From assembly GCF_001894805.1 (NCBI RefSeq), contig NZ_BCWX01000001.1, forward strand, positions 124,001 to 188,000: a stretch of 64,000 bases of DNA, read 5' to 3'. Both the position numbers and the translations under genes were made by a program. This document shows positions 1-8,066 of this stretch, in pieces (position 1 is the stretch's first letter; the number at the start of each line of letters is the position of its first letter). The notes below the pieces were generated by a model that was not told where the DNA came from, did not search any database, and saw only the letters and a list, made by a program, of their open reading frames with translations. The stretch comes from Rhodococcus globerulus NBRC 14531 (GTDB lineage: Bacteria > Actinomycetota > Actinomycetes > Mycobacteriales > Mycobacteriaceae).

Positions 1-477
1 GTTGAACGGGAACTTGTACTGCAGACCCTCGCGGGAAACTTCTTCCGCCGGCTGATCAGCTGACGTCTGGATCGTTCCGACCGGATCGTTGGTCGGCATC
101 GAGCTGACGCGGTCCAGGGTGACGGTGTCGACGGTTGCCGTCAGCAGGCCGCTCTCGCCCTGCTTGTCGGTGCGGATGACAGTCTGGCCGGCCTGGACGG
201 TGATGTCGTCGGCGTTGGACGGTTCCTGCGTCGTGACGTAGCGCTGAGCAACGATCGGGACGTTCTTGTCGACCTGAGCTTTGCCGGCAAGTAGCGCGGC
301 AGAGTTGAGGACGCTGCCGTTGCCCGTGGCGATCGTGGTGACCTCGAGGTCGAGCGGCGTCTTCTCCAACTTGCCGACCATGTAGGTGGGAATGAGAACA
401 GCGATGGCCAAGAGGAAGGCGCCGAGACCTACCAGAATGCAAGGAAGTATCCGGCTCGACCCTGAGCGTTCCGCCAT
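1..477 (-). CDS. DUF3068 / PorA-family membrane protein (3' part beyond window)
   Basis: The reading frame starts at an ATG (475-477) and runs off the left edge, so only 159 N-terminal codons are present. After a short basic start, residues about 10-32 form one hydrophobic segment (LVGLGAFLLAIAVLIPTYMV), an uncleaved anchor or signal. The rest is a soluble, Thr/Asp/Val-rich outer domain. The pattern is that of the DUF3068 'PorA family' proteins of mycobacteria and rhodococci (Rv0227c type), whose function is not settled. It is divergent from the acyltransferase gene at 694, matching the Rv0227c-Rv0228 arrangement. The name 'PorA' should not be read as proof of a porin. Confidence 0.8.
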   Translation of the reverse strand, partial: MAERSGSSRILPCILVGLGAFLLAIAVLIPTYMVGKLEKTPLDLEVTTIATGNGSVLNSAALLAGKAQVDKNVPIVAQRYVTTQEPSNADDITVQAGQTVIRTDKQGESGLLTATVDTVTLDRVSSMPTNDPVGTIQTSADQPAEEVSREGLQYKFPFN

Positions 478-693
478 GCTGGGACTCCTACCCGTTAGTA
501 GTTTAGACGTGGTGCAACCTGCACAATATGAGTTGTGCTGGCCGTATGGGGTCACAGTAGAACCCATGTGTGGCAGAACACTAACAGTCCAGCGGCCCGG
601 TTTGTCGCATGAGGTGGCGATTTGGCCTCGCATTTTTTTACAGGGCGTCCGGATGGTTTAAGGCGAACGTGCCCCGGTGCACACTTATCCGTG

Positions 694-1896
694 ATGATGA
701 GTCCCGTGAATTCTTCCGCAGCCGTCCCGCCGCAGGCCCGTGGCTTCGTTCCGGCCTTGGACGGTATGCGAGGTTTGGCAGCGCTCGGGGTTCTGGTGAC
801 CCACGTCGCGTTCCAGACGGGCGAGGCTCAGTCGGGCGCGATCGGTCGGGCTTTCGGGCGGCTCGACCTGGCCGTTGCAGTGTTCTTTGCGCTGTCCGGG
901 TTTCTGTTGTGGCGTCCGCATGCGGCCGCTGCCCGCGGAATCGGTCGGCCACAGGCCACCGTGCGGTACTGGATTTCCCGAGCGACGCGCATTCTTCCCG
1001 CGTACTGGGTGGCAGTGACGCTGATTCTCCTGTTCCTGCCAGGTGCAGGCGGTGGCTATCAGGTGTGGCTGGCGAACCTCGGCCTGGTGCAGGTCTTTGT
1101 TCCGCTCACCCTCACCGAGGGGCTCACTCAGATGTGGAGCCTGTCGGTCGAGGTGATGTTCTATCTGTTGCTGCCGTTGTTCGCGGTTCTCCTGGTACGC
1201 CTGCGCGGGAGCAGTGCCCGGTTCCGGATCCCACTTCTCACCGTTGTCTCGCTGATTGCTCTCAGTTGGGCGTTCCTGCCGATTCCCGCGCCGGATTTCA
1301 TCCACCACGACAATTGGTTGCCGGGATACCTGCCGTGGTTCGGGGTCGGCATGGTGTTGGCCGAACTCGCCGTCGGAGATTCGACGTGGGTTCACCGTCT
1401 GGCGCACCGCCGGCTTCTGCTGACCGGTGTGGCGTTGGTGGCGTTTGTTCTCTCGTGCACCGACCTCGCCGGCCCGGAAGGTCTGGTACGTCCCGAACCT
1501 TGGCAGTTCGCCGTCAAGATCGCGCTCGGAGCAATCATCAGCTTTTCGTTGATCGCACCGTTGGTTCTGCGGGACGAGGCGCAGCACCGATTCCTGGCAA
1601 GTCCGTTTGCCTTGGCGATCGGTCGTTGGTCGTACGGAATCTTCATCTGGCATCTGGCGGTGCTCAATGCGGTGTTCCCGGTGTTCGGCATCGCGCCGTT
1701 CTCCGGCAGCTTCTTCTACGTACTTGCCTTGACGCTTGTTCTGAGTGTGGCTGTCGCGTCGGCCAGCTACGCCTTGGTGGAGGAACCTGCTCGTTTGGCA
1801 GTCAAGCGCTGGGAGAACCGTCGCCACATCGGTGAACCCGCAAATGGCAACGCCGCCAACCCCGTGACCACCAACGCCAGCAACATCACGAACTGA
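694..1896 (+). CDS. Acyltransferase 3 (OafA/YrhL-type) integral membrane protein
   Basis: This is a multi-pass membrane O-acyltransferase of about 400 residues. The N terminus carries the family hallmark (ALDGMRGLAALGVLVTH), with the conserved Arg in the first membrane segment and the His at its end. It continues with FFALSGFLLWRP and about ten hydrophobic segments. Such enzymes move acyl groups from a cytoplasmic donor to envelope carbohydrates; the substrate here is unknown. Starts at GTG 691, ATG 694 or ATG 697 are all possible, and no clear ribosome binding site decides between them. Rv0228 is the likely counterpart by position. The last 130 bases overlap the 3' end of aftD on the other strand. 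The polar C-terminal tail (NAANPVTTNASNITN) lies in this overlap. Confidence 0.88.
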   Translation: MMSPVNSSAAVPPQARGFVPALDGMRGLAALGVLVTHVAFQTGEAQSGAIGRAFGRLDLAVAVFFALSGFLLWRPHAAAARGIGRPQATVRYWISRATRILPAYWVAVTLILLFLPGAGGGYQVWLANLGLVQVFVPLTLTEGLTQMWSLSVEVMFYLLLPLFAVLLVRLRGSSARFRIPLLTVVSLIALSWAFLPIPAPDFIHHDNWLPGYLPWFGVGMVLAELAVGDSTWVHRLAHRRLLLTGVALVAFVLSCTDLAGPEGLVRPEPWQFAVKIALGAIISFSLIAPLVLRDEAQHRFLASPFALAIGRWSYGIFIWHLAVLNAVFPVFGIAPFSGSFFYVLALTLVLSVAVASASYALVEEPARLAVKRWENRRHIGEPANGNAANPVTTNASNITN

Positions 1897-4800
1897 ATCA
1901 GGAACGAATCGCCCACGTATCCGCCGGGTGCTCGCCATGGTCCTGTGGAAAGAAGCGTGATTCCGGCAATTGCTGCCACGCCGGCGGTGCCGACCAGAAT
2001 TCGGGCTGTGCGATCCGGGCCGACTGCTCGCACGAGCGCCAGCGCGACGAGTGAGCACGCCACGAAGATCCCGGTTCCCACGACGCCGCCGATCACGGTG
2101 GCAGCCACAGCCACACCCAGCCACCCCGCTACGACGCTGTGCCACGGGCGCGGCGGCACGTTGGGCTTCGGTACACGCCGCACCGGAATCAGGGCAGCGA
2201 GGAACAGAGGGATCAGCAGCATCAGGCCGCCGAAGATGCCCAGGCGGTACCAGCGGTCGCTGGGGAAATCGAGGGTAATCGTTCCGGACGTGCCTGCGGG
2301 CACTATCCAGCCTTGCTGCCAACCGTTCACCACTACCGGAGTCAGCTCGGAACCGTCGGGCGCGGTAGCGATCCAGCCGATGCTGGTGCTTTCGGGGTTC
2401 ACGATCAACTGATCGGTCGCCGATGCGGTGACGGCAAGTTCGCGATGGTTTTCTGTCCATGCTGTCGAGGTGAGAGCGCTCTGGCTCTGTAGTGGGAGGG
2501 GATCGGAGCCAACTGTCGTGAGATCCAGGTTGTCGACGGAGAACGCCGCTCCCGGCTCGACCGAGACCTCCGGCTGACCCGCTGGTAACAGTGCCGTTCC
2601 GGTGGGGCCGCACACGCTCACCACGATGGGAGCGCTGGTACGGAGCTCATGCGCCGTGGTCTCGATCGACGTCGGGAACTGTTGCCCGGCAATGGTGATC
2701 GTGGGACCGATACCGCACGGGACCGTGATCTGACGGTTATCGAGCCTGTTGTCGGTCTGTACGCCGGAATCGGCGACGACTGTGCCGTCCGCACCGATCA
2801 CGCCGACTTCCGCAAACCCGGTGGGCTGTACCTGAGCGAAGCCGAGCGCGTTCTGATCGAGAACGGGATCCCAATCGGTGATGCTCAGGACGATCGTGTC
2901 GGTGACAAAGGGGGACAGGGGCACTCGCGTGTCGCCCTCCGGCAACTCGCGAACCTGAGGCCCGTTCCCGAGGTTGACGGCAACACTGGTGGGCGGTGAC
3001 GGCAGGATTCCGACGCTGGGGGTGATATCCAGTGCTGTCACCAGTGTCGGTTCCGGAAGAGTCAGCGTGAGAGTCGGTTTCGGGCCACCCGGCTCGGTGG
3101 TGCTCTGCGGTGCCGACCACGTTGTCCGCGCGTCGCCGTCGGTGGCGGCAAAGGCTGAACCACGGGTGTCGCCGATGTCGCTCGAGCCTGATGCGGTGAT
3201 GCGGCCGGGGACGGTGAGAAGTGAGTCCAGCTCGCTGCCCTGTCGGGCCCGAACCGTCAGTTCGGCTGTGACAGAAGTATTTTCCGGGACACTCAGAGTG
3301 CGCTGGAATCGACTCGGCTCCTCGGCAATCGCCATGAAGGCGTTGCTGCAGCGCACTCGATCGGCGCTGTCGGCGCAGGAATCTCGGCCCGGGAACTCCT
3401 GCGTCAGATTCCAGGACGTCACCGACGCGTCGTTGGGAACCGCTGGCAGCACGGTGTCGAACGTGATGGGCACGAATGTGGGCGCACTGCGGTCGGAGAA
3501 GTCCTCCACCGACAGTTCGCTGATGCCGAACTGTGTTCCCGCCGAGCCATTTTCGGTGTGCGTCGCTGTTACTCGCACCCAAGGTGTGGTGCCGCCCGGA
3601 ATCGATACCGCGACGGGTTCACCCGGCCGGTCGACCTTGACAGCCTTGGTTCCGTTGGGAGTGGATATCTCGAGCCACTTGACCGGAGCGCCGATCGCAG
3701 CTGCACTGGTGGTCAGATGCAGTAGACCGCTCGAGATGGGAGTGTCGAAGTCGATCTGCAGCCACTGCCCCAACGCGCGCTCGATTCCGTTGCTGAACCA
3801 TCCGGTGCCCGGATCGCCGTCCACCGTTGCGGCAGGGCTACTCGACGGCGAGGTCCCGCCAAGCTGGGTGGCGTCGGAGGCGCTACTGGAGACTGTGATC
3901 TCGGCGCCGTTCCAACGGCCTTGCACCAGCGGCGTATCGGTGACGGGGTAGTCGGGAACCAGGTTGTACGTGCGTCGCTCGCTGTCCGGTGTCCGCAGAG
4001 CCGAACTGTGATTGTCGACCTGTCCGAAATCGGTTTCACGGTCACGCGGTGTGTCGGTGACGGTGAGCGCATCGACCGGTAGTCCGGCCGCCGCGGCGTC
4101 GGCGGCAAAAACGACGGGACCGGTGCCGGGAAGTGTTCCACTTTCATGAAGGCGGAGAACGGCTTCCGGTCCGCCCTGAACCACGGGAACCTGATCGAGA
4201 TCCACCGAGTACGGGCCGCTGAGCGCAGTGCTTCCGTCAGGCGGCGTGACCGCGAAGATCTCGATCGGTGAGTAGTCGGGTCGCAGGTCGCTGTCGGCCA
4301 CCAGCCCGTCGATGGGCTCCGGGTGGACGTTCTCACCGAACTCGGCGACCTTCGTGATGCCGGGGGAACCGTCGACGGCTTGGTGAACGAGGAGCGGGCG
4401 GGCTGAGCGTGAGGTGTCGCCGTCGAGGTCGTTGCGCATCACGAGGTAGTGAATGCCCTGGCCGAGCAGAGTCTGCGCGAGACCGTCGGAGGGGCGACCG
4501 TCCGCGATCAGGCGCTGTACCGAATCGAGGGCGCGGATGGCGCCGGGCGGTGTCAGCGGGACGGAGTCTCGCACGGCCCACGGTGTGGTGGCCAGTGCTT
4601 GCAGCGGCTCGTCTCGGGTCAGTCCCCACACCTGGCTGCCGAACGGTGCTCCCGGGATGACAAGGGCGCGCTCGGCTTCGGAGCCGGGTGCGGTGTTGTC
4701 CTCGAGCCACTGCGCGGCTTCGGTCCAGTACGACGGCACCTCGGGGTACGCGCCGCGCGGTGCGAGTTTGCCGGTCCACGCCAAGGCGGTCGAGAGGGTG

Positions 4801-6131
4801 AGAGCCACCAGGATCAGGGACGTCAACGCCACCATCGGTTCGCGCTCGGGATGAGCGAAGGCGCGTCGCCACCGCGGCATCGGAACCGAACCGGGCAAGG
4901 GAACTTTTGCCAGGAGATGCGCGAGGCCGAGAACCAACGGCAGACGCACGAGTGGTTCGAGTTTGTGGACGTTGCGCAGCGGTGCGCCCGCGGAGTCCAG
5001 GAACAGGCGCACTTGATCGGAGATCGGGGAGCTGAGTTCGCCGACGTATCCCGCAGCCAAACCGGTGATGCCGACAAACAAGATGAGCGTCAGGCGTCCG
5101 CGGGCGGGCATCGACCGCATGCAGAGTCCGGCGAGTCCGGCGGCGGCAACCAGTCCGGTGGCGACAACGGCCGCCGGTTGGGTTACGAGGACCGCGCCTG
5201 CGATGCGTTCGGGTGAGACGAAGGGCGTCCAACTGTCCGTGCCGCGCAGGATCTCCGCGAGTGACGCCCATTGCGTCGTGACGCCGGCCGATTCGATGTA
5301 GTCGAGGAACGGTGGGCTGACCTTGCCGAGCAGCAGGAGCGGGACGATCCACCACAGCGTGCCCAGCGCAACAAACAGGGCCCACCACGCGGTGAAGGTC
5401 AGCCACGCCCGGTTGGGTTTGTGCGAGAGCCACCAGATGACGGCGACGAGGCAGGCCGCGGCGGTAGCGATGGCATTGATCGAACCCATGAGCGCAACGG
5501 CGAGGCCGGACTGGGCGGCCAATTTCCACTGTGCGCGTTTGTGGTAGTCCGGGCTACCGGAAAGGCGCACAGGGTGGAACGCCCAAATCACCGGCAACAG
5601 CACCCACGGCGCCAACATCATCGGCAGGGTTTCCGAGGAAATCGAGCCGAGAGTTGTCAGAACGCGCGGAGAGAGCGCAAACGCAACTGCGGCGAGGACA
5701 CGAGAACTGCGGCTACCGACACCCAGCGCCTCGGCGACGCGGACGATGCCCCAGAACCCGGCAATCAGCAGCAGCGCCCACCAGATGCGCTGCGTGATCC
5801 ACGGCGGGATGTGGGCGAGTTCGCCCAACGCAAAAAACGGCCCGTGCGGGAAAAAGTAACCGTAGGCCTGATTTTGCACCTGGCCAAGCGGGGCCTGACT
5901 ACTCCACTGATGCGAAGCACGTTCGAGGAAGCCGAACGGATTCTGCGTCAGGTCGTACTTGGTGTCGGCGGTGATCAGCCCTGGCGACTGGAAAAAGGTG
6001 AGAAGAAACGCTACAACGGAGGCGCCGAACAGCCACCGCTTCGACAGAGGCTCTGCCGAAGGCACAATGGTGCCTTCGGCGGAAGAACGGGAACTCGCGA
6101 GGCCTGCGCTCTCAGCGGCTGCCGTACTCAA
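1767..6131 (-). CDS. aftD: Alpha-(1->3)-arabinofuranosyltransferase AftD
   Basis: This is a very large GT-C type membrane glycosyltransferase (1454 residues; mycobacterial AftD is about 1400). AftD adds arabinofuranose branches from decaprenyl-phospho-arabinose to arabinogalactan and lipoarabinomannan. The first periplasmic loop has the acidic pair expected of GT-C enzymes (ITADTKYDL, D56 and D60). About a dozen membrane segments fill residues 30-460. A long periplasmic part follows with discoidin/F5-8C-like carbohydrate-binding stretches (for example DGDPGTGWFSNG), and more membrane helices lie at 1320-1440. The TTG start at 6131 overlaps the end of the DUF2613 gene by 20 bases; a GTG at codon 22 is the alternative. 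A perfect hairpin covers codons 18-26, and a dispersed palindrome is embedded near codons 187-200. Confidence 0.93.
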   Translation of the reverse strand: MSTAAAESAGLASSRSSAEGTIVPSAEPLSKRWLFGASVVAFLLTFFQSPGLITADTKYDLTQNPFGFLERASHQWSSQAPLGQVQNQAYGYFFPHGPFFALGELAHIPPWITQRIWWALLLIAGFWGIVRVAEALGVGSRSSRVLAAVAFALSPRVLTTLGSISSETLPMMLAPWVLLPVIWAFHPVRLSGSPDYHKRAQWKLAAQSGLAVALMGSINAIATAAACLVAVIWWLSHKPNRAWLTFTAWWALFVALGTLWWIVPLLLLGKVSPPFLDYIESAGVTTQWASLAEILRGTDSWTPFVSPERIAGAVLVTQPAAVVATGLVAAAGLAGLCMRSMPARGRLTLILFVGITGLAAGYVGELSSPISDQVRLFLDSAGAPLRNVHKLEPLVRLPLVLGLAHLLAKVPLPGSVPMPRWRRAFAHPEREPMVALTSLILVALTLSTALAWTGKLAPRGAYPEVPSYWTEAAQWLEDNTAPGSEAERALVIPGAPFGSQVWGLTRDEPLQALATTPWAVRDSVPLTPPGAIRALDSVQRLIADGRPSDGLAQTLLGQGIHYLVMRNDLDGDTSRSARPLLVHQAVDGSPGITKVAEFGENVHPEPIDGLVADSDLRPDYSPIEIFAVTPPDGSTALSGPYSVDLDQVPVVQGGPEAVLRLHESGTLPGTGPVVFAADAAAAGLPVDALTVTDTPRDRETDFGQVDNHSSALRTPDSERRTYNLVPDYPVTDTPLVQGRWNGAEITVSSSASDATQLGGTSPSSSPAATVDGDPGTGWFSNGIERALGQWLQIDFDTPISSGLLHLTTSAAAIGAPVKWLEISTPNGTKAVKVDRPGEPVAVSIPGGTTPWVRVTATHTENGSAGTQFGISELSVEDFSDRSAPTFVPITFDTVLPAVPNDASVTSWNLTQEFPGRDSCADSADRVRCSNAFMAIAEEPSRFQRTLSVPENTSVTAELTVRARQGSELDSLLTVPGRITASGSSDIGDTRGSAFAATDGDARTTWSAPQSTTEPGGPKPTLTLTLPEPTLVTALDITPSVGILPSPPTSVAVNLGNGPQVRELPEGDTRVPLSPFVTDTIVLSITDWDPVLDQNALGFAQVQPTGFAEVGVIGADGTVVADSGVQTDNRLDNRQITVPCGIGPTITIAGQQFPTSIETTAHELRTSAPIVVSVCGPTGTALLPAGQPEVSVEPGAAFSVDNLDLTTVGSDPLPLQSQSALTSTAWTENHRELAVTASATDQLIVNPESTSIGWIATAPDGSELTPVVVNGWQQGWIVPAGTSGTITLDFPSDRWYRLGIFGGLMLLIPLFLAALIPVRRVPKPNVPPRPWHSVVAGWLGVAVAATVIGGVVGTGIFVACSLVALALVRAVGPDRTARILVGTAGVAAIAGITLLSTGPWRAPGGYVGDSFLIQFVMLLALVVTGLAALPFAGSPMWRRFSQRLTAKRAGSSTKA
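5531..5570. repeat. Interspersed palindromic repeat inside aftD
   Basis: Two 17-base arms (5531-5547 and 5554-5570) can pair at 14 positions plus one G-U, around a 6-base centre. The right arm and the bases after it (5553-5574) are identical over 22 bases to part of the intergenic repeat at 57655-57676. The repeat is read through in frame and encodes the AftD stretch GSPDYHKRAQWK, in a loop between membrane segments. It looks like a REP-type element that settled in a tolerant part of the gene. Confidence 0.7.
6055..6080. repeat. Perfect hairpin at the start of aftD
   Basis: Eleven bases (GCCGAAGGCAC, 6055-6065) are followed by a 4-base loop and their exact complement (6070-6080). The element lies inside the aftD coding sequence, 50-75 bases after its TTG start and just downstream of the DUF2613 stop codon. 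It has no U-tract, so it is not a standard terminator. It could lower aftD expression relative to the small upstream gene, or mark a different true start. Confidence 0.55.
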
Positions 6132-6285
6132 CCTGGTTCAGGACGGAAGAATCGGCATTTCCGCTGCGGTCGATGTCGGGACGAGTGTTGTCCGCAGCTA
6201 CAGCCGTGGCACCGAAGATTGCAGCAGCGCCCAGAACGACGCCGACGACAGCGCTGGCCACACCGGGGACAAGGAACTTCGTCAT
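6112..6285 (-). CDS. DUF2613 small secreted or membrane protein (Rv0236A-like)
   Basis: This 57-residue product starts MTKFLVPGVASAVVGVVLGA and has one hydrophobic segment to about residue 30. An Ala-x-Ala site (AVAA, residues 28-31) could serve signal peptidase I. The short polar tail ends VEYGSR. The ATG at 6285 has a GGGAGA ribosome binding site six bases upstream. Size, sequence style and position directly before aftD match the DUF2613 family member Rv0236A of M. tuberculosis. The gene overlaps the aftD start, so the two are probably one transcription unit. Its function is unknown. Confidence 0.85.
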   Translation of the reverse strand: MTKFLVPGVASAVVGVVLGAAAIFGATAVAADNTRPDIDRSGNADSSVLNQVEYGSR

Positions 6286-6403
6286 CGTGGATCTCCCAAT
6301 AGGTCGTGTCGGTCGGCCGGGACTTACCGGTCCGTACGAACTGTTCGCGTCAAGGTATCACTCGCTGCCGAGAATTCGGACGATTGGCCCCGCAGCGGAC
6401 TGA

Positions 6404-7492
6404 TTAGTTTGTGTCCGAGACGCCCAGCGCCGTGAGCAATGTCCGCAATTTGGTGGTTGTCTCGTCCAATTCGTCCTGTGGGTCCGAATCTGCAACGATC
6501 CCGCCCCCTGCGCTTGCCCAGGCAGTTCGACCGTCGGCGCTGATTTCGGCGCATCGGATCGCGACCACCCAGTCGCCGTCGCCGGCGTTGTCGCACCACC
6601 CCACTGCGCCGCCGTAAAAGCGTCGCGGCTCCTCGGTCTCGCGGATGACGTTCAATGCCGCGCTGGTGGGTGTTCCGCACAGTGCGGGTGTCGGATGGAG
6701 CGCGATTGCCAACTCGAGGGCAGTGGTGGGGTCACGCAGAATGCCGCGGATCGGGCTGGCCAGGTGCCAGACCTCATGGGTACTGGTCAATTCTGGCGTC
6801 GACGGGATCGACAACTCACTGCACAGCGGGCCGAGGACGTCCCGAATCCAGTCGGTGACAAAGGCATGCTCGGCAAGATTCTTCGTCGAACTCAGAAGGC
6901 TGTCGCCGGCAACCCGATCCGCCTCGGTTTCAGCTGTCCGACGCGCGGATCCCGCGAGCGGACGGCAGGTCACGACATTTCCGCGTCGGCTCACAAGAAC
7001 CTCGGGTGTCGCGCCGACCAGAGAGTGGCCGACGAAATCGGTTCCGGCAGCGCTGAGGTCGACGGCAAATGTATTTGCCGCGGGATTGAGCGTAGCCATC
7101 CGAGCCGCGAGTGCTGTTGGTGAGATGGGAGATTCGGCGCGAAGTTCGACGGTCCGAGCCGAGACCACCTTGCCCAGGTCGCCGTCACGCAGACGGGTGA
7201 CCAGTTTCTCCACTCGTCGAAGGTGATCTGCCGGTGACGGAATTTCTCGCACTGCATGCGTGTGCGGCAAGTCCACTGAAGTGTCCGAACGCCACGCGCT
7301 GCCGGTAACGGTTACTTCGGCCGGTTCGTACAACGCCGTCGCTCCAGACGGGTCGAAGGGGAGAGCACCGACGATCAGAGTCGCCGAACCTTCCGACAAT
7401 GCATGCGTCGCCGCGCCCGCGTCGTCGAAACTGCGTCGTACGCCGCGGGTGAGCACGCTGTGATCAGGCCGAGAGAGAACAAAACCGTCCAT
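6404..7492 (-). CDS. entC: Isochorismate synthase
   Basis: This is a 362-residue chorismate-utilising enzyme that turns chorismate into isochorismate, feeding menaquinone or catechol/salicylate siderophore routes. The anthranilate synthase component I fold is clear: KVVSARTVEL near residue 107, GATPEVLV, CRPLAGSARR, HEVWHLASPIRG, then LHPTPALCGTP, FYGGAVGWCD and the C-terminal SAGGGIVADSDPQDE metal-binding region. It has the length of stand-alone isochorismate synthases such as EntC or DhbC, not of the longer salicylate synthase MbtI. It follows the UspA gene by 34 bases on the same strand. No other DHB genes are near and there is no good iron box upstream, so its link to the NRPS cluster 10 kb away is only a possibility. 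Confidence 0.87.
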   Translation of the reverse strand: MDGFVLSRPDHSVLTRGVRRSFDDAGAATHALSEGSATLIVGALPFDPSGATALYEPAEVTVTGSAWRSDTSVDLPHTHAVREIPSPADHLRRVEKLVTRLRDGDLGKVVSARTVELRAESPISPTALAARMATLNPAANTFAVDLSAAGTDFVGHSLVGATPEVLVSRRGNVVTCRPLAGSARRTAETEADRVAGDSLLSSTKNLAEHAFVTDWIRDVLGPLCSELSIPSTPELTSTHEVWHLASPIRGILRDPTTALELAIALHPTPALCGTPTSAALNVIRETEEPRRFYGGAVGWCDNAGDGDWVVAIRCAEISADGRTAWASAGGGIVADSDPQDELDETTTKLRTLLTALGVSDTN

Positions 7493-7495
7493 GGT

Positions 7496-7511
7496 GACTA
7501 GAACACTAGTC
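7496..7511. repeat. Short perfect inverted repeat before entC
   Basis: GACTAG and CTAGTC arms of 6 bases surround the 4-base loop AACA, directly upstream of the entC ATG and downstream of the uspA stop. It could be a small operator or a processing site. It lacks a U-tract and is too short to call a terminator. Confidence 0.3.
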
Positions 7512-7526
7512 GCCTGGGACCGACGC

Positions 7527-7994
7527 TCACTTGCCAGGAGGGACGATCAACACCGGCCGATGACTGTGACGCAGAACATGATCCGCCACGCTGCTCTGCA
7601 ACAACGAACGCAAACCGGTTGTGCCGCGAGTGCCGGTGACGATGATGTCGACGTCCAATTCGTCAGCAGTCTCCACGATTGCGGACCAGATGGCCGACCG
7701 GCATTCGGCACTACGGCCTTCGACGGTCAAACCGGCGGCCTCGGCCAATGCGACGCCTTCCGCGAGAGTTGCCTTGGCATCGGTGTACGCGATGTCCTCG
7801 ACATCGTCGTCGGGAATCCACTCGGGCTGCATGACACCGGAGAGCCCGGACATCCGGGCGGCTTGGCGAACCATCGGCTCCCAGGCGGTGACAAGAATCG
7901 CGCGATTGGCGGACAGGAAACGTCCTGCGTACTCGACGGCACGTCGGGCGTTCTCGGAACCGTCGTACGCGATGAGCATCAGTCCTTGTGGCAT
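7527..7994 (-). CDS. Universal stress protein (UspA family)
   Basis: This is a single-domain 155-residue UspA protein. It begins MPQGLMLIAYDGSENARRAV, the usual first strand with the nucleotide-contacting Asp, and ends with TGTRGTTGLRSLLQSSVADHV and PVLIVP. The ATP-binding pattern G-2x-G-9x-G(S/T) is nearly complete, but the last Gly is replaced by Ser. The ATG at 7994 was chosen because GAGGAGG lies about 6 bases upstream; longer starts add a tail not seen in the family. It precedes entC on the same strand and may be cotranscribed with it. Such proteins act in stress or dormancy responses; the specific role here is unknown. Confidence 0.85.
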   Translation of the reverse strand: MPQGLMLIAYDGSENARRAVEYAGRFLSANRAILVTAWEPMVRQAARMSGLSGVMQPEWIPDDDVEDIAYTDAKATLAEGVALAEAAGLTVEGRSAECRSAIWSAIVETADELDVDIIVTGTRGTTGLRSLLQSSVADHVLRHSHRPVLIVPPGK

Positions 7995-8066
7995 CACGAC
8001 CTCCTCGTCAGCGGGGAATCGGTTCACGTCCAGGTTACCTTCCTGCCGTGCCGGTGAGGGGAGTGT

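Noticed and set aside
685..2613. Long open frames antisense to aftD, to the acyltransferase and to the NRPS (for example 685-2613 and 33158-35074, minus strand)
   Set aside because: Their predicted proteins are Arg/His/Pro-rich with no domain or membrane pattern, as expected for frames opposite high-GC genes; the real genes on the other strand have clear motifs.
6404..7492. Salicylate synthase (MbtI-like) instead of isochorismate synthase
   Set aside because: The protein is 362 residues, shorter than MbtI-type enzymes (about 450), and its motifs follow the EntC/DhbC pattern.
7995..8066. AGGTTACCTT motif between uspA and lpqI as an iron box
   Set aside because: It matches only the first half of the consensus and lacks symmetry; it is more likely chance.
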